Of a DNA stretch of 5,826 nucleotides, positions 1 through 5,171 are shown piece after piece; positions within the stretch are counted from its first letter, which is position 1; each line of letters begins with the position of its first letter. The notes under the pieces were generated by a model that ran no database searches, had not been told where the DNA came from, and was given only the letters and a program-made list of their open reading frames with translations. The translations under genes and the position numbers were made by a program. Source of the stretch: an uncultured Collinsella sp. (GTDB lineage Bacteria > Actinomycetota > Coriobacteriia > Coriobacteriales > Coriobacteriaceae); the NCBI GenBank assembly GCA_958437495.1, contig CAUBOH010000044.1, positions 1 through 5,826 of the forward strand, given 5' to 3'.

Positions 1-167
1 AGCGCGAGCGCGAGAACGAAAAACTCCGTGCCCGCGTGCGCCAGCTCGAGGACGAACTGCACGAGTACAAGATGCAGAAGAAGATCACCGCCCTGGCCCC
101 GCGCGACGGCTCGGTCAACCCCGAGCAAGTCATGCGCAAGCTGCTGGGCGCTGGCGGGGATCTCTAG
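1..167 (+). CDS. C-terminal fragment of a coiled-coil protein, possibly HspR (MerR-family heat-shock repressor)
   Basis: The reading frame whose codons begin at position 3 is open from the window edge to the TAG at 165-167 and gives 54 residues. The N-terminal half is highly charged, with hydrophobic residues L8, V12, L15, L19 and Y22 at 4-3 spacing, as in a short coiled coil. A basic linker and the C-terminal end PEQVMRKLLGAGGDL follow. Known family context: actinobacterial HspR is a small MerR-type repressor of dnaK and clpB whose C-terminal part is a dimerising helix. This fragment and the clpB gene downstream fit that role. The DNA-binding domain lies outside the window, so HspR is an inference, and another coiled-coil protein would look the same. 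Codon use is GC-rich like the hydratase and clpB. The frame is certain; the identity is not. Confidence 0.6.
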   Translation, partial: RERENEKLRARVRQLEDELHEYKMQKKITALAPRDGSVNPEQVMRKLLGAGGDL

Positions 168-195
168 GTTACGCCGTTCTGCCGAACGGCGTAAC
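168..195 (+). other. Perfect stem-loop directly after the stop codon
   Basis: GTTACGCCGTTC (168-179) and GAACGGCGTAAC (184-195) form a perfect 12-bp stem with a TGCC loop. It begins one base after the TAG stop. No T-run follows, so it does not look like an intrinsic terminator itself. It may protect the mRNA 3' end or act with the terminator at 238-279. Confidence 0.7.
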
Positions 196-237
196 GGCTC
201 GACGCTGCGCGCCGCCCAGGGCGACAATTTGTCATTC

Positions 238-279
238 AAAAGGCAAGGCATGACCAGAAGGTCTATGCCTTGCCTTTTT
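238..279 (+). terminator. Intrinsic terminator of the upstream gene
   Basis: AAAAGGCAAGGCAT (238-251) pairs perfectly with ATGCCTTGCCTTTT (265-278). The stem continues inward as GACC/GGTC around an AGAA loop, with T264 bulged, and ends in the T-run 275-279. This is a textbook Rho-independent terminator about 70 nt after the upstream stop. The A-run at the 5' side means it could also stop transcription on the minus strand. It separates the first gene from the hydratase transcript. Confidence 0.88.
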
Positions 280-360
280 CATGCCAACTTGTTCGCCCTG
301 GACGTCGCTCGCTGTCCGTCCTCTGCCTGCGGCGTCGCCTTGCTCCGGATGCGGTAGTCA

Positions 361-404
361 TTGGGGGCGTTCTTAAATGACTAGTCGAAAGGGACGCTCT
401 TGCA
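361..404 (+). repeat. Imperfect direct repeat around a GACTAGTC palindrome
   Basis: GGGGCGTTCTT (364-374) recurs as GGGACGCTCTT (391-401), 9 of 11 identical at an offset of 27 bases. The palindrome GACTAGTC (378-385) lies between them. A short GCCCA-CAC-TGGGC hairpin follows at 417-429. The arrangement could be a paired binding site or part of a dispersed intergenic element. There is no coding potential, and nothing else is recognisable between 280 and 435. Confidence 0.4.
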
Positions 405-435
405 CAAAATCTTCCGGCCCACACTGGGCTCGTCC

Positions 436-469
436 TTTACTTTACCGAAATAAAGTGAACGTGTAGATT
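436..469 (+). promoter_or_regulatory. Candidate promoter with overlapping operator-like inverted repeat, hydratase gene
   Basis: TTTACC (441-446) and TAGATT (464-469) are 17 bases apart, each matching 4 of 6 positions of the sigma-70 consensus. The inverted repeat TTTACTTTA (436-444) / TAAAGTGAA (451-459), 8 of 9 paired with a 6-base centre, overlaps the -35 box. That position would suit a repressor or activator site. Transcription would start near 476, leaving a leader of about 80 nt. This is inferred from sequence only, and the boxes are weak. Confidence 0.35.
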
Positions 470-524
470 CGTAACCCACTCGCAACCGTTCTATGGCACG
501 ATATTGAACGAATGTATGCTATGC

Positions 525-541
525 GCCCAAATCTTTTGGGC
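525..541 (+). promoter_or_regulatory. Perfect hairpin/palindrome before the hydratase ribosome binding site
   Basis: GCCCAAA (525-531) and TTTGGGC (535-541) form a perfect 7-bp stem with a TCT loop. It sits 5 nt upstream of the Shine-Dalgarno-like GGGAGA (547-552). It could be a leader hairpin tuning translation or mRNA stability, or a 17-bp protein-binding palindrome. It also argues for starting the protein at 557, because the in-frame ATG at 512 would place it inside the coding region. Confidence 0.5.
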
Positions 542-556
542 AGAGTGGGAGACAGT

Positions 557-2857
557 ATGGTCAAGCTGTACGAGGACGGCATCTACCTGCGCGGTGGCAC
601 CGAGGTTGTGCCTGCGGCCGAGGCTGCCGAACGCGGCATTACGCAGACGCCCGAGGATGCCAAGCGCGGCACCATCGCGTATTCGATCCTCCAGGCACAC
701 AATACGTCCGGCGACCCCGAGGCACTCAAGATTCGCTTCGACGCCATGGCGAGCCACGACATCACCTTTGTCGGCATCATCCAGACGGCGCGCGCCTCGG
801 GCATGGAGCAGTTCCCGCTGCCCTACGTGCTCACCAACTGCCACAACTCGCTGTGTGCTGTGGGCGGTACCATCAACGAGGACGACCACGTCTTCGGTCT
901 CTCGGCTGCCAAAAAGTACGGCGGCATCTTCGTTCCGCCGCACATCGCCGTCATCCACTCCTTTATGCGTGAGAACTTTGCCGGCTGCGGCAAGATGATC
1001 TTGGGCTCCGACTCGCACACCCGCTACGGCGCCCTGGGCACCATGGCCGTGGGCGAGGGCGGCGGCGAGCTGGCCAAGCAGCTGCTGCGCGACACCTACG
1101 ATGTCGCCTATCCCGGCGTAGTTGCCATCTACCTCACGGGCGTCCCGCGCCCCGGCGTCGGCCCGCACGACGTGGCGCTCGCCATCATCCGCGCCGTCTT
1201 TGCCAAGGGCTACGTCAAGAACAAGGTCATGGAGTTCGTGGGCCCCGGCATCGCGAGCATGACGACCGACTACCGCAACGGCATCGACGTCATGACCACC
1301 GAGACCACCTGCCTGTCGAGCATCTGGGCCACCGACGAGGACACGCACGCGTTTTTGGCCATGCACGGCCGCGGCGACGACTACCGCGAGCTCAAGCCCG
1401 CCGATGTTGCCTACTACGACGGCTGCGTCGAGGTCGATCTGTCGAGCATCAAGCCCATGATCGCCCTGCCGTTCCATCCTTCCAACGGCTTCGAGATCGA
1501 TGAGCTCAACGAGAACCTCGAGGACATCCTACACGAGGTGGAACTCGAGGCCGCCAAGATCGGCGAGGGCAAGACACACTTTAGCCTGCTCGATAAGATC
1601 GTCGACGGCAAGCTGCACGTGCAGCAGGGCGTTATCGCCGGCTGCTCGGGCGGCAACTACGACTCCGTGGTCCAGGCTGCCCGCGTGCTCAAGGGCGCCA
1701 ACACCGGCTGCGGCGAGTTCTCGCTGTCGGTCTATCCCACGAGCCAGCCCGTGGCGCTCGAGCTTACACGCCGCGGCTATATCTACGACCTTATGGAGGC
1801 CGGCGCTATCGTGCGCACGGCGTTCTGCGGCCCGTGCTTTGGCGCCGGCGACACGCCTGCCAACAACGGCCTGTCCATCCGCCACACCACGCGCAACTTC
1901 CCCAACCGCGAGGGTTCCAAGCCGGGTAATGGCCAGCTGAGCGCCGTGGCCCTGATGGATGCCCGCTCCATTGCGGCGACGGCTGCCAACGGCGGCGTCC
2001 TGACACCGGCGACCGATTTGCCCGAGGAGACGTGGGACGAGGCCTGCGAGTACACCTTTGACGACGCGCCGTACAAAAAGCGCGTGTACTGGGGCTTTGG
2101 CAAGGCCGAGCCTGCCGACGAGCTGGTCGAAGGCCCCAACATCAAGCCGTGGCCCGCGATGGAGCCTCTCGGCGATGACATCCTGCTCAAGGTGTGCTCC
2201 AAGATCATGGACCCGGTCACTACGACCGACGAGCTCATTCCTTCGGGCGAGACGAGCTCCTTCCGCTCCAACCCGCTGGGCCTGGCCGAGTTTACGCTCA
2301 GCCGCCGCGATCCGGCCTACGTGGGCCGCTCCAAGGAGGTCGACGCGGTGGAGAAGCGCCGCGTGGCCGGCGAGGCCGCGGGCGACCTGGCGGCACTCGA
2401 TGCCGAGCTTGCCGGCGTGTTTGAGGCGCTGGCCAGTGCGGGTGTCGCGGCCGATGCCAAGGCGACCGAGTACGGCTCCATGCTCTATGCCAAGAAGCCC
2501 GGTGACGGTTCTGCCCGCGAGCAGGCCGCGAGCTGCCAGCGCGTGATCGGCGGCCTGGCCAACATCGTCCACGAGTACGCCACCAAGCGCTATCGCTCCA
2601 ATGTGATGAACTGGGGCATGGTGCCCTTCCAGATGGAGGCCGAGCCCAACTTTGAGGTGGGCGATTACGTCTTTGTGCCGGGTATCCGCGCCGCGCTCGA
2701 TGGCGATCTAAAGGACATCGCTGCGTACGTAGTGCGCGTCGACGGTGCGGTCGAGCAGATTGAGCTCTACATTGCCGATATGACGGCCGAGGAGCGTGCC
2801 ATCGTCAAGGCCGGCTGCCTGATCAACTACAACAAGTTCAAGGCCGCTGCCGAGTAA
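557..2857 (+). CDS. Aconitase-superfamily hydratase (YbhJ-like)
   Basis: This is a 766-residue cytosolic [4Fe-4S] hydro-lyase of the aconitase superfamily. Visible motifs: GSDSH at 150-154 followed by the Gly-rich GTMAVGEGGGE; cluster cysteines C363 (AGCSGG) and C424/C427 (FCGPC), whose spacing of 61 and 3 is close to aconitase; TTRNFPNREG at 444-453, matching the aconitase Arg-binding motif; and a C-terminal swivel domain with GDGSAREQAA at 649-658, where S652 and R654 match the aconitase catalytic Ser-Arg. R570 in SSFRSNP may be the further substrate-binding Arg. The sequence and length most resemble E. coli YbhJ (about 750 residues), whose substrate is not established. Citrate/isocitrate activity is therefore possible but not shown. 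The start at ATG 557 is chosen because GGGAGA lies 4 nt upstream; the in-frame ATG at 512 lacks a ribosome binding site. The gene appears monocistronic, with terminators on both sides. A true aconitate hydratase is the main alternative. Confidence 0.9.
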   Translation: MVKLYEDGIYLRGGTEVVPAAEAAERGITQTPEDAKRGTIAYSILQAHNTSGDPEALKIRFDAMASHDITFVGIIQTARASGMEQFPLPYVLTNCHNSLCAVGGTINEDDHVFGLSAAKKYGGIFVPPHIAVIHSFMRENFAGCGKMILGSDSHTRYGALGTMAVGEGGGELAKQLLRDTYDVAYPGVVAIYLTGVPRPGVGPHDVALAIIRAVFAKGYVKNKVMEFVGPGIASMTTDYRNGIDVMTTETTCLSSIWATDEDTHAFLAMHGRGDDYRELKPADVAYYDGCVEVDLSSIKPMIALPFHPSNGFEIDELNENLEDILHEVELEAAKIGEGKTHFSLLDKIVDGKLHVQQGVIAGCSGGNYDSVVQAARVLKGANTGCGEFSLSVYPTSQPVALELTRRGYIYDLMEAGAIVRTAFCGPCFGAGDTPANNGLSIRHTTRNFPNREGSKPGNGQLSAVALMDARSIAATAANGGVLTPATDLPEETWDEACEYTFDDAPYKKRVYWGFGKAEPADELVEGPNIKPWPAMEPLGDDILLKVCSKIMDPVTTTDELIPSGETSSFRSNPLGLAEFTLSRRDPAYVGRSKEVDAVEKRRVAGEAAGDLAALDAELAGVFEALASAGVAADAKATEYGSMLYAKKPGDGSAREQAASCQRVIGGLANIVHEYATKRYRSNVMNWGMVPFQMEAEPNFEVGDYVFVPGIRAALDGDLKDIAAYVVRVDGAVEQIELYIADMTAEERAIVKAGCLINYNKFKAAAE

Positions 2858-2872
2858 CGCACTTAATTGTCC

Positions 2873-2946
2873 GCCCGGGGCTTACCCTTCCCCGCCCGCT
2901 CACGCGCTTCGCGAGGGTCGCGTTCGGGGAAGGGTAAGCCCCGGGC
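2873..2946. repeat. Large stem-loop with 22 perfect base pairs
   Basis: Bases 2873-2894 (beginning GCCCGGGGCTTACCC) are the exact reverse complement of 2925-2946, enclosing a 30-base loop. The loop itself contains CGCGA-GGG-TCGCG (2910-2922), a perfect 5-bp hairpin. The element begins 16 bases after the hydratase stop and has no T-run on either side. It is therefore more likely a dispersed palindromic element or an RNA 3'-end stabiliser than an intrinsic terminator. Confidence 0.8.
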
Positions 2947-3003
2947 TACATTTCTGCGTTCTCGCTGGGTCTTGAGGGGCGCTAATAAATAGACTTGCTT
3001 GAT

Positions 3004-3032
3004 GCCGCCTCTCTTAATGGGGCGGCTTTTTT
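3004..3032 (+). terminator. Intrinsic terminator downstream of the hydratase gene
   Basis: GCCGCCTC (3004-3011) pairs with GGGGCGGC (3019-3026), 8 bp including one T-G wobble, with a 7-base loop and then six Ts (3027-3032). It lies 147 nt after the hydratase stop, beyond the large stem-loop, and probably ends that transcript. Confidence 0.85.
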
Positions 3033-3034
3033 GT

Positions 3035-3079
3035 CGAAAACCACCACATTGGGGACAGGCACCTTTGTGGTGGTTCTCG
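3035..3079 (-). repeat. ACCACCAC/GTGGTGGT hairpin repeat, copy 1 (core inverted)
   Basis: AACCACCACA (3039-3048) and TGTGGTGGTT (3066-3075) are perfect inverted arms. With flanking CGA/TCG the palindrome reaches 14 bp with one mismatch. The core reads GGGGACAGGCACC, the reverse complement of the core type in copies 2-4, so this copy lies in the opposite orientation. The short, dispersed palindromic structure is REP-like. The link to REP-associated transposases is a family-level inference; no transposase is present. Confidence 0.8.
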
Positions 3080-3080
3080 G

Positions 3081-3143
3081 TTTGTCTCGACTTGTAACAT
3101 CTTGGCCGCTAAAAGTGGGCTTGGTGTTACAGATTGAGACAAA
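3081..3143. repeat. ~60-bp palindromic repeat, unit a
   Basis: The left arm TTTGTCTCGACTTGTAACA (3081-3099) and right arm TGTTACAGATTGAGACAAA (3125-3143) pair at 16 of 19 positions. Two of the three exceptions are G-T wobbles when read on the plus strand. The interior TCTTGGCCGCTAAAAGTGGG is shared almost exactly with unit c. The TGTAACA core recurs 80 bases later in unit b. Confidence 0.8.
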
Positions 3144-3164
3144 CGATCGCCGCCGATCATTTCA

Positions 3165-3219
3165 TCTCAATCTGTAACATCTAGGATCGAAAAGGGCCGC
3201 TAGATGTTACAGATCGAGA
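3165..3219. repeat. ~60-bp palindromic repeat, unit b
   Basis: TCTCAATCTGTAACATCTAG (3165-3184) pairs with 3200-3219 at 19 of 20 positions, with a 15-base loop. It is the best-preserved stem of the family. The right arm matches that of unit e (AGATGTTACAGATCGAGA). There is no T-run, so it is not a standard terminator. Confidence 0.8.
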
Positions 3220-3241
3220 CAGTCGAGTGCCAGAGTCGAAA

Positions 3242-3276
3242 ACCACCACAAAGGGGCCTGTCCCTTTCGTGGTGGT
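3242..3276 (+). repeat. ACCACCAC/GTGGTGGT hairpin repeat, copy 2
   Basis: ACCACCAC (3242-3249) pairs with GTGGTGGT (3269-3276). The stem continues as AAAGGG/CCCTTT with one bulged C (3268). On the minus strand the hairpin is followed by TTTTCGAC and lies about 50 nt after the stop of the gene at 3328-3996, so it may also serve that gene as a weak terminator. Confidence 0.8.
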
Positions 3277-3327
3277 GGGCGAGCTCGATGCTGCCGTGCT
3301 CGCTGAACGACATTCTAATGAGCGTCT

Positions 3328-3996
3328 CTACAGGATTTCATCTGGGCTGGCGGGCTTGGTTGTTTTGGGGATGCCGAGTTTGGATGACGCGAAATCGTCA
3401 ACATTGTCCTTAATTCCGTCTTTGGTGTAGACGGTGACCGTATAGGTGCTGTGTCCGAATTCGCCCTTGTCGCGTGTTGCCCAGGCATCCCAGTAGGCGG
3501 CCCCGTTTCGCCCTTTGATTTTTCCGACACGGCGGAGTTCTGTTCGCTTTAATTTCTGGTTGCTATAGATGGTTCGACCGGCCTCCTCGGTGAGCCCGCA
3601 CTGTCCAAGCATCTTGTCGAGGACTTGGTTCATGTGGCGCTCATCGGTGTTTGGTGCGTAGTCGTAGGCGAGGGTGATGGAGCCGAGGGGCTGGTCGTCG
3701 ATCAAATAATTCATCGCCTGAGGTTCAAGGCAGAAATAAGGAGACTGTCCGTCGACCTGATCGAGCAGCGGTAACTTTGACCGCCAAATTCCGGTGGGAA
3801 TTCCATCTTCGTAAAACACGCCGCGACAGATAAAGGAGAGCGAGGTGGCACGCGAGCCGGCGTCGACCATTCCGCATAAATCGAAGGGCGAGGCGATACC
3901 GAGGGAAAAGGGTGTGACGACGATAAAGAAGAACATCGCGATGGGTATGGCGAAAATGGTAATGACGTTGCGACCGGTGGAATGAGACGGCTTCAT
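3328..3996 (-). CDS. Membrane-anchored exported protein of unknown function (222 aa)
   Basis: I do not recognise a family. The protein has a short polar N-terminus (1-9), one long hydrophobic segment at about 11-35 rich in I, F and V, then a soluble region of about 185 residues. The expected topology is a single membrane anchor or uncleaved signal with the C-terminal part outside the cell. Four cysteines (C41, C57, C89, C133), all after the membrane segment, could form disulfides. The tail is polar and Pro/Lys-rich. The start is ATG at 3996-3994, with GAGGAG (complement of 4002-4007) 5 nt upstream; a longer TTG start at 4014 would include this Shine-Dalgarno in the coding region. The gene is divergent from the gene at 4231 and convergent with the hydratase. 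Its codons are visibly less G/C-biased than those of the hydratase and clpB, which fits accessory or transferred DNA. No promoter is convincing upstream. Confidence 0.8.
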   Translation of the reverse strand: MKPSHSTGRNVITIFAIPIAMFFFIVVTPFSLGIASPFDLCGMVDAGSRATSLSFICRGVFYEDGIPTGIWRSKLPLLDQVDGQSPYFCLEPQAMNYLIDDQPLGSITLAYDYAPNTDERHMNQVLDKMLGQCGLTEEAGRTIYSNQKLKRTELRRVGKIKGRNGAAYWDAWATRDKGEFGHSTYTVTVYTKDGIKDNVDDFASSKLGIPKTTKPASPDEIL

Positions 3997-4106
3997 ATGC
4001 GCTCCTCGAGACAAAAATCTGTTGAGGATAGGCAGAAATGGATATGTTCAGAGAACAATTCAAGTTTAATCTCATGGCGCGAGATGGTCGACCGTTAGCG
4101 TCGAAA

Positions 4107-4141
4107 ACCACCACAAAGGTGCCTGTCCCCTTTGTGGTGGT
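4107..4141 (+). repeat. ACCACCAC/GTGGTGGT hairpin repeat, copy 3
   Basis: ACCACCACAAAGG (4107-4119) and CCTTTGTGGTGGT (4129-4141) form a perfect 13-bp stem with a 9-base loop, the best-preserved copy. It sits between the 5' ends of the two divergent genes. There it could insulate their promoters or stop read-through, and its minus-strand reading ends in TTTTCGA. Apart from this element and the promoter at 4161-4189, nothing is evident in 4015-4190. Confidence 0.85.
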
Positions 4142-4160
4142 GAGGAGCGCGCGGCTTCTT

Positions 4161-4189
4161 TTGGTAATAGTGTTAGCTGGCGGTATCAT
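4161..4189 (+). promoter_or_regulatory. Candidate sigma-70 promoter of the gene at 4231
   Basis: TTGGTA (4161-4166) and TATCAT (4184-4189) are exactly 17 bases apart. The -10 box matches 5 of 6 consensus positions and the -35 box 4 of 6. Transcription would start near 4196, giving a leader of about 35 nt to the GTG at 4231 and excluding the in-frame GTG at 4192 as a start. Confidence 0.55.
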
Positions 4190-4230
4190 TAGTGCAGGTG
4201 GCGAAGGTTTGCATTGTGGGGTGTTTTGCC

Positions 4231-4902
4231 GTGAGCCGTTCTGCCCGTATTGGATTGATTGTCTTGGCGCTTGCGATCGCTGTGATTGGCGCGGGCGCTG
4301 TCGGTATGGCATTTCTGCCTGCTGCGGTGACGGAGCCGGTGGTCAAGCCTGTGACTCAATCTGTCGAGCCTCTGACCGGCGACGACAAGCCTGAGACCAT
4401 TACCGTTGATTTTGATGAGCAACCGGCTGCACTGGGCATTAGTAATTATCCGCGTATTCAGCTTGGGGCTATGCGCTATACCATGGATTCTAGGCTGATC
4501 GACAGGGCGTCTGAGCTGCTCAAGGGCAAAACCTTTAAGCGCTGGTATGGATATGCGTCCTATCGGGCAAAAGCGAACGACATGGTTGGCGGATGTCACT
4601 CGTCCATCGAGTTGGACACCGCGAATGGCGCCAAGTTATGTGATGTTTTGTACGATCCTGGCTACGAGGGCAATGAGGGGCCAGGTATCTACATCTTGGA
4701 TGGTGATGCCGCCTATGTCATGGAGGGCAGCCGGACCGAGCTCAACGATTTTATGGGTCAGCGCATTCAGGATGCCTATGAACAGACCTGCTTGCCCGAC
4801 CCGCAGACTGCACGCGATAGTGGGTCTGCCCGTACATGGCTGTTCGAGGATGAGATGCCCTGGACCGTCGAATCGGGAAGTACGGGTTCGGCGAAGGAGT
4901 AG
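4231..4902 (+). CDS. Membrane-anchored exported protein of unknown function (223 aa)
   Basis: I do not recognise a family. From GTG 4231 the protein begins MSRSARIG, with two or more positive charges, then a hydrophobic segment at about 8-33 rich in A, V, G and L. This is an N-terminal anchor or signal peptide. A Pro/Val/Thr-rich linker (34-60) follows, then a soluble domain of about 130 residues with C122, C137 and C187, and an acidic, Ser/Gly-rich tail. An extracellular location is expected. GTG 4231 is chosen because GGGGTG ends 7 nt upstream and the candidate promoter at 4161-4189 would start transcription near 4196; GTG codons at 4192 and 4198 would extend the protein but lie at or before that point. 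Size and layout resemble the divergent neighbour, but I see no convincing sequence similarity to it. A hairpin repeat begins 8 nt after the stop. Confidence 0.78.
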   Translation: MSRSARIGLIVLALAIAVIGAGAVGMAFLPAAVTEPVVKPVTQSVEPLTGDDKPETITVDFDEQPAALGISNYPRIQLGAMRYTMDSRLIDRASELLKGKTFKRWYGYASYRAKANDMVGGCHSSIELDTANGAKLCDVLYDPGYEGNEGPGIYILDGDAAYVMEGSRTELNDFMGQRIQDAYEQTCLPDPQTARDSGSARTWLFEDEMPWTVESGSTGSAKE

Positions 4903-4910
4903 AGACCGCG

Positions 4911-4945
4911 ACCACCACAAAGGTGCCTGTCCTCTTTGTGGTGGT
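4911..4945 (+). repeat. ACCACCAC/GTGGTGGT hairpin repeat, copy 4
   Basis: ACCACCACAAAG (4911-4922) and CTTTGTGGTGGT (4934-4945) form a perfect 12-bp stem. Four Ts at 4945-4948 follow, and the element starts 8 nt after the stop of the preceding gene, so it may act as a modest terminator. Its core is in the orientation opposite to copy 1, although the DNA to its right (to 5006) matches copy 1's right flank. Confidence 0.8.
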
Positions 4946-4952
4946 TTTCGGT

Positions 4953-5006
4953 CTGTCTCGATCTGTAACATCTTGGCCGCTAAAAGTGGGCCTGGTGTTA
5001 CAGATT
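4953..5006. repeat. ~60-bp palindromic repeat, unit c (right arm decayed)
   Basis: The core arms TCTGTAACA (4962-4970) and TGTTACAGA (4996-5004) pair perfectly. The outer left arm TGTCTCGA is kept, but the outer right arm has changed to TTTAGA, so the long stem is lost. Bases 4964-5006 match unit a at 42 of 43 positions. Confidence 0.75.
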
Positions 5007-5035
5007 TAGATTTTTGATCCGGGTGTTTTCTGTTC

Positions 5036-5092
5036 GTCTCGATTTGTAACAGATAGAGCCCTATTTGCCGACTAGATGTTACAGATTGAGAC
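5036..5092. repeat. ~60-bp palindromic repeat, unit d
   Basis: GTCTCGATTTGTAACA (5036-5051) pairs with TGTTACAGATTGAGAC (5077-5092) at 14 of 16 positions. Both exceptions are G-T wobbles on the plus strand. The TGTAACA core is 81 bases after that of unit c. The right arm and following bases equal those of unit a for 21 bases. Confidence 0.8.
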
Positions 5093-5116
5093 AAACGGGC
5101 GCCGCTGAACAATTCG

Positions 5117-5171
5117 TCTCGATCTATAACATCTGGAGCCGGAAACGGTCGATAGATGTTACAGATCGAGA
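5117..5171. repeat. ~60-bp palindromic repeat, unit e
   Basis: TCTCGATCTATAACATCT (5117-5134) pairs with AGATGTTACAGATCGAGA (5154-5171) at 17 of 18 positions, with a 19-base loop. Its core is 80 bases after that of unit d. It is the last unit of the right array. Confidence 0.8.

Larger units (their letters stand above)
3064..3223 (+). repeat. Left flanking direct repeat of the two-gene cassette
   Basis: This stretch holds one hairpin arm plus palindromes a and b, and is colinear with 4935-5175. Bases 3064-3135 match 4935-5006 at 67 of 72 positions. Bases 3125-3223 match 5077-5175 at about 82 of 99, without gaps. The right copy contains one extra palindrome unit. Such direct repeats could mark the borders of an inserted segment or allow its deletion. 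Confidence 0.7.

Noticed and set aside
28..357. 109-codon plus-strand open frame
   Set aside because: It overlaps the coiled-coil frame, the stem-loop and the terminator, has an unnatural Arg/Ser/Cys-rich composition, and lacks a ribosome binding site.
494..507. Sigma-54 promoter (TGGCACG then TTGA)
   Set aside because: The spacing is one base short and the -12 GC is missing; sigma-54 is also not expected in most Actinobacteria.
491..1477. Long minus-strand open frames opposite the hydratase (also 1529-2572)
   Set aside because: They are antisense shadows of a GC-rich gene; the plus-strand frame has all the enzyme motifs.
3997..4014. TTG start extending the minus-strand exported protein by six residues
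   Set aside because: The GAGGAG Shine-Dalgarno lies inside this extension and is ideally placed for the ATG at 3996-3994.
4038..4394. 118-codon open frame overlapping hairpin copy 3 and the start of the exported-protein gene
   Set aside because: It translates the repeat, has a Cys/Arg-rich shadow composition and conflicts with the better-supported frame at 4231.
3328..4902. The two exported proteins as paralogues
   Set aside because: They share size and layout, but by eye no aligned motif or cysteine spacing is common to both.
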